This document shows, one piece after another, positions 1 to 5,552 of a DNA stretch of 6,166 nucleotides. Below the pieces are notes generated by a model that searched no databases, had not been told where the DNA came from, and saw only the letters and a list, made by a program, of their open reading frames with translations. The first letter of the stretch is position 1. Each line of letters opens with the position of its first letter. The position numbers and the translations under genes are program-made. The DNA is from Lutibacter sp. UBA4458 (lineage in GTDB: Bacteria; Bacteroidota; Bacteroidia; Flavobacteriales; Flavobacteriaceae). The stretch spans positions 19,689 to 25,854 of the forward strand of contig DGOU01000031.1 of NCBI GenBank assembly GCA_002390165.1, read 5' to 3'.

Positions 1-754
1 CATTGGTTTTGCGCAACAAAAAAATCAAAAAAAATTAGAGCGTATTGCCAGAGAAAATGTTAGAAAAGGAAATGAATTGTACAATCAGTTAAAGTTTAAA
101 GATGCAGAGGTTGCTTATAAAAAAGCTCTAGATAATAATCCTAATTACCCAAAAGCATCTTATAATTTAGGGAATGCAATTTATCAACAAAAAAGAAATA
201 AAGAAGCTGTAGGTCAATATCAATTGGTTGAAAAATCTTTTAAAAAGAAAATGAATAAAGCAGAGGCTTTTCATAATATGGGAAACACATTTATGAAAGC
301 TAAACAATATGCCAAGGCTGTTGAAGCATATAAAAATTCTATGCGAAACAACTCAAAAGATGATGAAACTAGATATAATTTAGCGTTGGCTCAAAAAATG
401 CTTAAAAAGCAACAAAATCAAAATAAAAACAACAAAAATAATAAGGATAAAAAGAATAACAAGGATAATAAAGACAAGAAAAATAAAAACAAAAAGGACA
501 AAAATAAAGACAATAAGGATAATAAAAAGGATAAAAATAAGGGGAAAGATAAAAAAGATGACAAAGGAGATTCAAAGAAAAATAAGCCTAAAGATCAAAA
601 AAAGCAACCACCTAAACCTCGTCCAAATCAATTGTCTCCTGAACAAATGAAACAGTTATTAGATGCTATGAATAATGAGGAAAATAAAACACAAAAAAAA
701 TTGAATGCCAAAAAAGCAAAAGGCAGAAAAATCAAACAAGAAAAGGACTGGTAA
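1..754 (+). CDS. batC: BatC, TPR protein of the Bat operon (5' end cut off by window)
   Basis: Partial gene: the frame is open from base 2, giving 250 visible codons before the TAA at 752-754. The first visible residues, IGFAQQ, look like the end of a Sec signal peptide, so only the start of the signal is missing. Three TPR-like units follow at about visible residues 18-51, 52-85 and 88-121 (GNELY, YNLGN and HNMGN helix-A motifs), then a capping helix. Residues about 134-205 are a Lys/Asn/Asp-rich, probably disordered linker, followed by a short proline patch. A 40-residue tail starting LSPEQMKQLLDAMNNEE and ending EKDW resembles the C-terminus I recall for flavobacterial BatC. The protein is probably periplasmic and may scaffold the BatA/B/D/E complex through its TPRs (family-based inference). 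batD follows 4 nt after the stop. The TTG at 77 is not a credible start because coding continues upstream in frame. Confidence 0.88.
   Translation, partial: IGFAQQKNQKKLERIARENVRKGNELYNQLKFKDAEVAYKKALDNNPNYPKASYNLGNAIYQQKRNKEAVGQYQLVEKSFKKKMNKAEAFHNMGNTFMKAKQYAKAVEAYKNSMRNNSKDDETRYNLALAQKMLKKQQNQNKNNKNNKDKKNNKDNKDKKNKNKKDKNKDNKDNKKDKNKGKDKKDDKGDSKKNKPKDQKKQPPKPRPNQLSPEQMKQLLDAMNNEENKTQKKLNAKKAKGRKIKQEKDW
65..81 (+). repeat. 17-nt sequence shared exactly with batE (copy 1)
   Basis: The 17 bases AAAGGAAATGAATTGTA occur here in batC and again at 2599-2615 in batE. Both copies encode KGNELY at the start of the first TPR. This is a coding repeat that reflects TPR similarity between the two genes, not a mobile or regulatory element. 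Confidence 0.75.
401..617 (+). repeat. Low-complexity A-rich stretch coding the Lys/Asn/Asp linker of BatC
   Basis: The stretch is built almost only of AAA, AAT, AAC, AAG, GAT and GAC codons, giving an irregular K/N/D tract ending in QPPKPRP. Imperfect short repeats are visible: AAGGATAATAAA occurs at 461-472 and 515-526, and ATAAGGATAA at 441-450 and 513-522. Such a tract can change length by recombination or slippage. The frame is intact here. Confidence 0.8.
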
Positions 755-758
755 AAAA

Positions 759-2519
759 ATGAAATTACGTAAATTTTACATACTAGGGTTTTTAATAATT
801 ACAACGGAATTTGTATTTGCTCAAATAAATTTTACAACATCTGTAAGTAAAAGTAAATTAGGCGTAAACCAACGTTTTAGAATTGAATTTTCGGTTAATA
901 AACAAGGTGCTGATAATTTTCAGGCACCTTCATTTTCTAATTTTAAAGTAGTTGGCGGACCAAGTTCATCCGTAAATCAATCTTGGATAAATGGCAAGGC
1001 AAGTTATTCTCAATCGTATATTTATATTTTACAACCTAAAAAAATAGGTGCGTTTACCATTGCTCCTGCTAAAATTGAATATGACGGGAAGTTAATAGCA
1101 TCAAATTCGGTTAAAATAAATGTAGTTAAAGCGGTTGAGGTACCAAAAGACCCAAATAACCCACTTTATGTAGCACAGCAAAATATCCATTTAGTAGCGG
1201 AGGTTTCTAACCAAAAACCATTTTTAGGTGAAGGTATTTATGTGGTTTATAAATTATATGTAAGTCAGAATATTAGTGTAAAAAATTGGCGAATTACTGA
1301 AGCTCCTCAATATAATGGTTTTTGGAATCAAGATATAAATGTAAAAAACATTAATATTAAAAACGGAACTTATAACGGAGAAAATTATAGATATATAATT
1401 CTTAAAAAAGCAGTTTTAATTCCTCAACGAGCAGGAAAATTAAAAATTGAGCCTATGAAAATGGATTTTTCCGTTGGCGTACCAACTGGTAGAGGCGATT
1501 TTTTTGGAAATATGATAACCAATAATATTAATTACGATACACAATCTGCAGTAAAATATATTAACGTAAAAGCTTTGCCGAAAAAAGGAAAGCCTATTAA
1601 TTTTTCAGGTGCTGTTGGCGAATTTCAACTAAATGTTACAACAGATAAAAATGTGTTAAAAGCTAATGAAGCAGCACAAATTAAAGTGGAAGTTACAGGT
1701 AGAGGAAATTTAAAATTATTTGATATTCCTAAAATAACCACACCAAAACAATTAGAAATTTTTACTCCAGAACATAAAGAAAAAGTAAATACTTCATTAA
1801 TAGGTTTAAGAGGAAGCATTTCTGATATTTATACGGTGGTACCTCAATTTAAAGGAAAATATAAAATACCAGCAGTTACTTTTAGTTATTTTGATATAAA
1901 GGATAAACAGTATAAAACATTAAAATCAAACGATATAATTGTGGAGGTTACAGAAGGAAAAGAAATTCCTTCTATTACAGACACAATTAAAAATAATAAG
2001 AAACGAGTAGTTGAAAATAATAGTTTCCGTTTTGTTACTTTAAATACTGAATTTGAGACTAATAAAAAAGACGATTTTTTATACTCTACTAAATTTTATT
2101 GGTTGCTATTATTGCCGTTTTTAGCTATTCCAATTGGCATGTTTATTGGTAAAAAACGTGCAGAACGCGCTAAAGATGTATTCGGAAATAAAATACGTAA
2201 AGCGGATCGTTTGGCGAAAAAATATTTATCTGAAGCAAAAAAACAATTAGGTAAAAAAGAAGCATTTTATATTGCATTAGAAAAAGCACTTCATAACTTT
2301 TTAAAAGCAAAACTTTTGGTTGAAACTTCTGATATTTCTATTGAAAAAATTACAGAATTACTACAAAACAAAAATGTAGATAAAGCCATTATAGATGAAT
2401 TTATTGAAGTTTTGAAAGATTGTGATTTTGCAAGGTTTACACCAACATCAAATGTTATGATGGAAAATGAATTTGAAAAAGCGAAAAATGTAATTACTAA
2501 ATTAGATAAACATTTATAA
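759..2519 (+). CDS. batD: BatD family protein (oxygen-tolerance family)
   Basis: A 586-aa protein. The ATG at 759 is chosen because it opens a clear signal peptide (MKLRKFY, hydrophobic core, cleavage near FAQ at 20-22) and lies 4 nt after the batC stop in an A-rich leader. The upstream in-frame ATG at 705 would add 18 Lys/Arg-rich residues before the signal and lies inside batC. The extracytoplasmic part (about 23-445) is beta-rich and appears to hold three related Ig-like modules, each with a P-x4-G-x3-I motif (residues 93-101, 222-230, 362-370). One membrane helix follows (FYWLLLLPFLAIPIGMFIG, about 446-464), then basic residues and a helical cytoplasmic tail of about 120 residues. Size and order (signal, beta modules, late TM, helical tail) fit BatD. 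The family is linked genetically to MoxR/BatA/BatB; its molecular role is unsettled. batE starts one base after the stop, implying co-transcription. Confidence 0.92.
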   Translation: MKLRKFYILGFLIITTEFVFAQINFTTSVSKSKLGVNQRFRIEFSVNKQGADNFQAPSFSNFKVVGGPSSSVNQSWINGKASYSQSYIYILQPKKIGAFTIAPAKIEYDGKLIASNSVKINVVKAVEVPKDPNNPLYVAQQNIHLVAEVSNQKPFLGEGIYVVYKLYVSQNISVKNWRITEAPQYNGFWNQDINVKNINIKNGTYNGENYRYIILKKAVLIPQRAGKLKIEPMKMDFSVGVPTGRGDFFGNMITNNINYDTQSAVKYINVKALPKKGKPINFSGAVGEFQLNVTTDKNVLKANEAAQIKVEVTGRGNLKLFDIPKITTPKQLEIFTPEHKEKVNTSLIGLRGSISDIYTVVPQFKGKYKIPAVTFSYFDIKDKQYKTLKSNDIIVEVTEGKEIPSITDTIKNNKKRVVENNSFRFVTLNTEFETNKKDDFLYSTKFYWLLLLPFLAIPIGMFIGKKRAERAKDVFGNKIRKADRLAKKYLSEAKKQLGKKEAFYIALEKALHNFLKAKLLVETSDISIEKITELLQNKNVDKAIIDEFIEVLKDCDFARFTPTSNVMMENEFEKAKNVITKLDKHL

Positions 2520-2520
2520 T

Positions 2521-3273
2521 ATGAAAAATGTAATTTTTAGTTGGTTTTTATTGTTTACTACGGTAATAATAGCACAATCTCCAAAAGAAACCTTTTCTAA
2601 AGGAAATGAATTGTATAGAAATGGAGATTATTTAAAAGCAGTAGAATTATACAAATCTATTGAAGATAAAGGATTACAATCCGATGATTTATATTTTAAT
2701 TTAGGAAATTGTTATTATAAATTAAATAAAGTAGCACCAGCCATATATTACTACGAAAAAGCTTTAAAAATAAATCCGGAAAACCAAAAAGCAATTACCA
2801 ATTTAGGCTTTGCAAAAAGAATGACTATTGATGTTATTGATGAATTGCCAAAAACCTTCTTGCAAAAATTTTCAACTAATATAATTCAAAAAATCTCCTA
2901 TAATACTTGGGCAATTATAGCTGTTGTTGCATCCTTTTTAGTTGCCATTTTCTTTTTGCTATATTATTTTACCTATTCTTCCAACAAAAAATTATTGTTT
3001 TTTAATTCAGCTATAATTTCTTTGGTTGTTTTAATTGTTACCCTGTTTTTTTCTATGGAAAATTATAAACAACTTCAAAAAAATAAAACTGCCATTATTT
3101 TTGCTATAAAGGTAGAAGTTAATAGCGCACCTTCAATAAATAGCGATGCAGTATTTGAGTTACACGAAGGAACCAAAGTGATTATTTTAGATGAATTAGA
3201 TAGTTGGAAAAAAATAAAACTATCCGATGGTAAAACGGGTTGGATTTTAGCAGACGATTTAAAAGAAATTTAA
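2521..3273 (+). CDS. batE: BatE, TPR and SH3-like membrane protein
   Basis: A 250-aa protein starting one base after the batD stop. The N-terminus is a signal peptide (MKNVIFSWFLLFTTVIIAQ, cleavage near residue 18-19). Two TPR-like units span about 22-95, with the motifs KGNELY, YFNLGNCYYKL and a second unit ending in ALKINPENQKA. Two hydrophobic helices lie at about 129-150 and 158-178. The C-terminal stretch 190-250 looks like a bacterial SH3 domain (VNSAPSINSDAVFELHEGT, then WKKIKL and the closing GKTGWI). Signal, TPR, two TMs and SH3 is the layout of BatE in flavobacteria. Both TPR and SH3 parts probably face the periplasm, with the TM pair forming a hairpin (topology inferred). It is the last gene of the operon, since the next gene runs toward it. 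Confidence 0.9.
   Translation: MKNVIFSWFLLFTTVIIAQSPKETFSKGNELYRNGDYLKAVELYKSIEDKGLQSDDLYFNLGNCYYKLNKVAPAIYYYEKALKINPENQKAITNLGFAKRMTIDVIDELPKTFLQKFSTNIIQKISYNTWAIIAVVASFLVAIFFLLYYFTYSSNKKLLFFNSAIISLVVLIVTLFFSMENYKQLQKNKTAIIFAIKVEVNSAPSINSDAVFELHEGTKVIILDELDSWKKIKLSDGKTGWILADDLKEI
2599..2615 (+). repeat. 17-nt sequence shared exactly with batC (copy 2)
   Basis: Same 17 bases as at 65-81, encoding KGNELY at the start of the first BatE TPR. Confidence 0.75.
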
Positions 3274-3274
3274 T

Positions 3275-3304
3275 TTAAAATAAACTTTTAAGTTTTAATT
3301 TTAA
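3275..3304. terminator. Candidate bidirectional terminator between convergent genes
   Basis: An AT-rich inverted repeat centred on AAACTT-TT-AAGTTT (3282-3295) extends outward with a 2-nt bulge to pair TTAAAAT (3275-3281) with ATTTTAA (3298-3304). It lies right after the batE stop and within the last codons of the convergent thioredoxin gene. There is no GC-rich stem and no distinct U-tract beyond the arms, so the call rests mostly on position between two converging transcripts. Confidence 0.3.
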
Positions 3305-4393
3305 GGCTTCTCCGTAAATATTTACGGCAATAATGTTTTGATTTTCATCCATTAAAATATTAAAAGGAAGTGCAGAAATTCCATATTCTTTTGCAATTGA
3401 GGTGTTAAATCCTTTTAAATTGGAAACATTAATCCATTTTCTATTATCCTTTTTAATTGCTTTAAGCCAACTTTCTTTTTTAGAATCTAAAGAAATACTA
3501 TAAATTTCAAATCCTTTTTTATGATAGTTGTCGTATAAATTATTTAATAAAACACTTTCAGTTCTACAAGGAGGACACCAGCTTGCCCAAAAATCGATAA
3601 GTGTGTATTTCCCTTTTACTTGTTTTAAATTTATGTTTACCAATGTAGTATCTGGTATAGATATATTTACCATTTTTGCACCAAGCGAGGTTTTTTTTAA
3701 AATAGCAACACGCTCTTTTAATTTAGAAGTAATTTTTGAGTTGGGATGTTGTATAGCAAATTCCGCAACTAACGTATCTAAAAAAGGTAAATATTCACCA
3801 CCAATCCATCTTGTAGATGTTGGATAAATAGCAATAGACGCTCCCATTTTTTCTTTTACAAACTGCATTAAATTTTTTAAATGAAGCTGATAATTATTTA
3901 CTTCTAAAAGCCTAAGTTCAGTAATTTTTGATGTAGAAGCACCTTCTTTTTTTAATTTGGCGATTTTATTTCTTAGAGCAATTACTAACTTATTTAAAGA
4001 GATTTGCCTAAGTTTTTCATACTTCATTAAAAGCTTAGTATCTTTTGAGCCTTTTATTTTTAAACTTTCAAAATTATCACCTTTTATTCTAAGTTGTTGT
4101 CCTTTGTCAATTGCTAAAAGGATGGTTTTATTCTTATATTCTAGCTTAAAAATACCTGGTTTTAAAACGTAAACGGAATTAAATTCACCTTTTCTGTTAA
4201 CGGTTATAGTATCAATTACAACGGTTTTATTTTGTTGAAAATCATTAAATTTGGAAAGTATTAGTTTGCTATTTTTTATAGATTTTATTTTGCCTGAAAT
4301 ACTAAATGAATTATTGCCTTTTTCTTGACAATTAAACATAGTAAAAACAACAATTACATAAATAATGTTTTTTATTAAAGGTAATTTTTGCAT
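3275..4393 (-). CDS. TlpA-like thioredoxin-fold probable lipoprotein with DUF4369-type N-terminal domain
   Basis: A 372-aa protein. The N-terminus (MQKLPLIKNIIYVIVVFTMFNC) looks like a lipoprotein signal with acylated Cys22, though the residues before Cys (MFN) are a poor lipobox. Residues about 28-118 form a beta-rich domain like DUF4369 (SFSISGKI, then GEFN, then PGIFKLEY). Residues 119-235 are a charged helical linker. Residues about 242-372 are a TlpA/ResA-type thioredoxin fold: TLIDFWASWCPPC with redox cysteines 273 and 276, and a cis-proline in SALPFNILMD (P343). The protein probably acts as a membrane-attached thiol-disulfide reductase in the periplasm (family inference); its substrate is unknown. 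It lies 50 bp downstream of cvpA on the same strand, and no convincing promoter is visible in that gap, so read-through from cvpA is possible. It ends one base from the batE stop. Confidence 0.87.
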   Translation of the reverse strand: MQKLPLIKNIIYVIVVFTMFNCQEKGNNSFSISGKIKSIKNSKLILSKFNDFQQNKTVVIDTITVNRKGEFNSVYVLKPGIFKLEYKNKTILLAIDKGQQLRIKGDNFESLKIKGSKDTKLLMKYEKLRQISLNKLVIALRNKIAKLKKEGASTSKITELRLLEVNNYQLHLKNLMQFVKEKMGASIAIYPTSTRWIGGEYLPFLDTLVAEFAIQHPNSKITSKLKERVAILKKTSLGAKMVNISIPDTTLVNINLKQVKGKYTLIDFWASWCPPCRTESVLLNNLYDNYHKKGFEIYSISLDSKKESWLKAIKKDNRKWINVSNLKGFNTSIAKEYGISALPFNILMDENQNIIAVNIYGEALKLKLKSLF

Positions 4394-4423
4394 ATAAAAA
4401 TGAATTAAATGCTTTAATGGTTT

Positions 4424-4439
4424 TTAGGTTTTAACCTAA
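4424..4439. repeat. Perfect 7-bp inverted repeat TTAGGTT-TT-AACCTAA
   Basis: The dyad lies 4 bases past the cvpA stop (reading the minus strand) and about 30 bases before the thioredoxin gene start. As RNA on the minus strand it could form a small hairpin, but no U-run follows, so it is not a standard terminator. It could be a weak attenuator, an operator or chance; the sequence does not decide. Confidence 0.35.
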
Positions 4440-4443
4440 CAAA

Positions 4444-4962
4444 CTAATCTTTAGCTTCTGTATCATTATTTTCAGAGTCAATTATTTTTATAAAATTTGG
4501 GAACAATGTTGGAGCCAAATTTTTTACAGGCTCATACAAAATAGTTTCGTTTTGCTGCTCTACCGATAAAAACGGAATAGTATTATTAAGTTTATTAAAA
4601 ACTAATAGCACAACACTTAAAATTAATCCAATTTTTAATGCACCAAAAACGCCGCCTAATAATTTATTTAAAAAACCTAAGGCTGCAAAATTGGCAATTT
4701 TTGTAAGTAATTTTCCTAAAAGCGCAATTACAATTACAATTATAGCAAAGGTTAATGCAAAGGCAACAATAGTAAGATATTTTTCATCCCAAGAAACATG
4801 GTCTTTTAAGATATTTGAAGCAAAATAAGAAAAATGGATTGCTCCATAAACGCCAAGTATTAATGCTGCTAATGAAGCTATTTCAACAAATAATCCTTTT
4901 AACAATCCTCTTATAAAACCAAAAATTAACAAGGCTGAAATAATAATATCAAAAGTATTCAT
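4444..4962 (-). CDS. cvpA: CvpA family membrane protein
   Basis: A 172-aa protein with four hydrophobic helices at about 4-20, 25-45, 62-82 and 104-122, and a polar acidic tail ending DSENNDTEAKD. Family marks include the Asp in the first helix (NTFDIIISALL), the RGLLKG loop after it (18-23), and the LNKLLGGVFGALK segment before the last helix. The ATG at 4962 is chosen over the in-frame ATG at 4986: MNTFDIII is the usual N-terminus, while the extra eight residues (MYIYKNDY) are polar and overlap the promoter region. CvpA proteins are inner-membrane proteins first named for colicin V production in E. coli; they are widespread and their general function is poorly defined. It is divergent from the 5027 gene and upstream of the thioredoxin gene on the same strand. 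Confidence 0.88.
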   Translation of the reverse strand: MNTFDIIISALLIFGFIRGLLKGLFVEIASLAALILGVYGAIHFSYFASNILKDHVSWDEKYLTIVAFALTFAIIVIVIALLGKLLTKIANFAALGFLNKLLGGVFGALKIGLILSVVLLVFNKLNNTIPFLSVEQQNETILYEPVKNLAPTLFPNFIKIIDSENNDTEAKD

Positions 4963-4971
4963 GTAATCGTT

Positions 4972-5005
4972 TTTGTAAATATACATGAATCGATTTGTAT
5001 ATTTG
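4972..5005 (+). promoter_or_regulatory. Bacteroidota-type promoter for the 117-aa gene
   Basis: TATATTTG at 4998-5005 matches the -7 consensus TAnnTTTG fully. TTTG at 4972-4975 can serve as the -33 element, with 22 bases between them, slightly over the usual 19-21. Transcription would start near 5011-5013, giving a leader of about 15 nt to the ATG at 5027. This also rules out the in-frame ATG at 4985, which lies upstream of the -7 element. Confidence 0.6.
4976..4983 (-). promoter_or_regulatory. Possible -7 element for cvpA
   Basis: On the minus strand this reads TATATTTA, seven of eight positions of the Bacteroidota -7 consensus TAnnTTTG. It would place transcription start only about 5-8 bases before the cvpA ATG. 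No good -33 TTTG is seen at the expected distance, so the call is weak. Confidence 0.27.
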
Positions 5006-5026
5006 CAGACTAATAATAAAAATCAA

Positions 5027-5380
5027 ATGTCAAGAGATCAAGTTTTAAAAGAAAATTGGAAAGAAGTAGTAAGTAATTTATCCAATAAATTTGGAGAAGG
5101 AGAAGAATTGCAACTAGATGCTATAATTTATTTAATTGGAATTCAGGAGTTGGGTAAAGGAGTTCAGGAGTTTCAAAAAGATGAAAAAATAAATTTAATG
5201 CACATAGCAATTTGCAGATTGTTAGAACCGTATGGCTACTATAAATTTGATTTTTTTGATGAAGATGGTTGGCCACATTATAAAACAATAGAAGAATTAC
5301 CAATTTTAAAACCTGGAGAGCAAACCGTATTAATGAAAGAAGCAATTGTACTTTATTTTCAAGAAAAAGAACAAATTTAG
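5027..5380 (+). CDS. Conserved-looking hypothetical protein, 117 aa
   Basis: A soluble protein with no signal peptide or membrane helix, so probably cytoplasmic. I recall similar proteins in Flavobacteriia but know of no assigned function. Visible parts: an amphipathic N-terminal helix (residues 1-22), a helical stretch LDAIIYLIGIQELG (30-43), then a helix INLMHIAICRLLEP (55-68), an aromatic and acidic stretch YGYYKFDFFDEDGWPHY (69-85), and a C-terminal helix with KEAIVLYFQEK. There is no recognised catalytic motif; Cys63 is the only cysteine. The start at 5027 (MSRDQVLKENW) is chosen because a full -7 promoter element sits at 4998-5005, downstream of the earlier in-frame ATG at 4985. It is divergent from cvpA and appears monocistronic, with a weak terminator candidate at its stop. 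The protein is very likely real; its function is unknown. Confidence 0.82.
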   Translation: MSRDQVLKENWKEVVSNLSNKFGEGEELQLDAIIYLIGIQELGKGVQEFQKDEKINLMHIAICRLLEPYGYYKFDFFDEDGWPHYKTIEELPILKPGEQTVLMKEAIVLYFQEKEQI

Positions 5381-5403
5381 GTAACCTTTTGTGGCATTTT
5401 TTT
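5371..5403 (+). terminator. Weak terminator candidate after the 117-aa gene
   Basis: ACAAA (5371-5375) can pair with TTTGT (5388-5392), and AGG (5379-5381) with CCT (5385-5387) around a TAA loop, leaving a TTT bulge. Four bases later there is a run of seven T (5397-5403). The stem is short and partly inside the coding end, so the call rests mainly on the T-run and position. Confidence 0.3.
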
Positions 5404-5428
5404 AACGTTTCTATATCTAAAAATTTTA

Positions 5429-5461
5429 CAATTTAAGAAGAATTTCAAACTCGTTAAATTG
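5429..5461. repeat. 8-bp inverted repeat CAATTTAA / TTAAATTG with 17-base spacer
   Basis: Perfect arms at 5429-5436 and 5454-5461 lie in the non-coding gap between the 117-aa gene and the secreted protein. No T-run follows directly. It could be a protein-binding dyad, since it lies about 50 bases upstream of the 5510 promoter element, or chance in AT-rich DNA. Confidence 0.3.
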
Positions 5462-5509
5462 CTTTATATCCAACTTTTAATTTTAACCTTTTAAAATAAT
5501 AAAAATAAT

Positions 5510-5517
5510 TACTTTTG
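5510..5517 (+). promoter_or_regulatory. -7 promoter element for the secreted protein gene
   Basis: TACTTTTG matches the Bacteroidota -7 consensus TAnnTTTG at all fixed positions. It lies 35 bases before the ATG at 5553, giving a leader of about 29 nt. No TTTG is present at the -33 distance; the region there is T-rich only (TTTTAA near 5489-5494). Confidence 0.5.
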
Positions 5518-5552
5518 GTATTATTATTGAATGATTGATAAAAAACTTTAAA

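Noticed and set aside
77..754. batC starting at the TTG at 77
   Set aside because: The same frame is open to the window edge and encodes a signal-peptide end (FAQ) and the first half of a TPR helix upstream, so 77 is internal.
693..754. Programmed frameshift fusing BatC to BatD at the A8 run (693-700)
   Set aside because: The batD frame meets TGA at 702-704, right after the A-run, so slippage there would only truncate BatC. No canonical slippery heptamer in phase follows.
705..758. Extended BatD start at 705, overlapping batC
   Set aside because: It adds 18 Lys/Arg-rich residues ahead of a normal signal peptide. The ATG at 759 gives a standard signal sequence and a 4-nt gap to the batC stop.
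1625..1819. Minus-strand ORF of 64 aa inside batD
   Set aside because: Antisense shadow of a well-supported gene, with no domain and no promoter.
3528..4172. Plus-strand ORFs at 3528-3827 and 3957-4172
   Set aside because: Both lie antisense within the thioredoxin-family gene, whose WCPPC site and cis-proline prove the minus frame. Their translations show no coherent domain.
4963..4986. cvpA start at 4986 and 117-aa gene start at 4985
   Set aside because: Both extensions run through the promoter region and add residues unlike the rest of either protein. A full -7 element at 4998-5005 lies downstream of the ATG at 4985.
5121..5345. Minus-strand ORF of 74 aa opposite the 117-aa gene
   Set aside because: The plus-strand gene has a promoter and a plausible folded protein. 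The minus ORF is a Leu-rich shadow without a start context.
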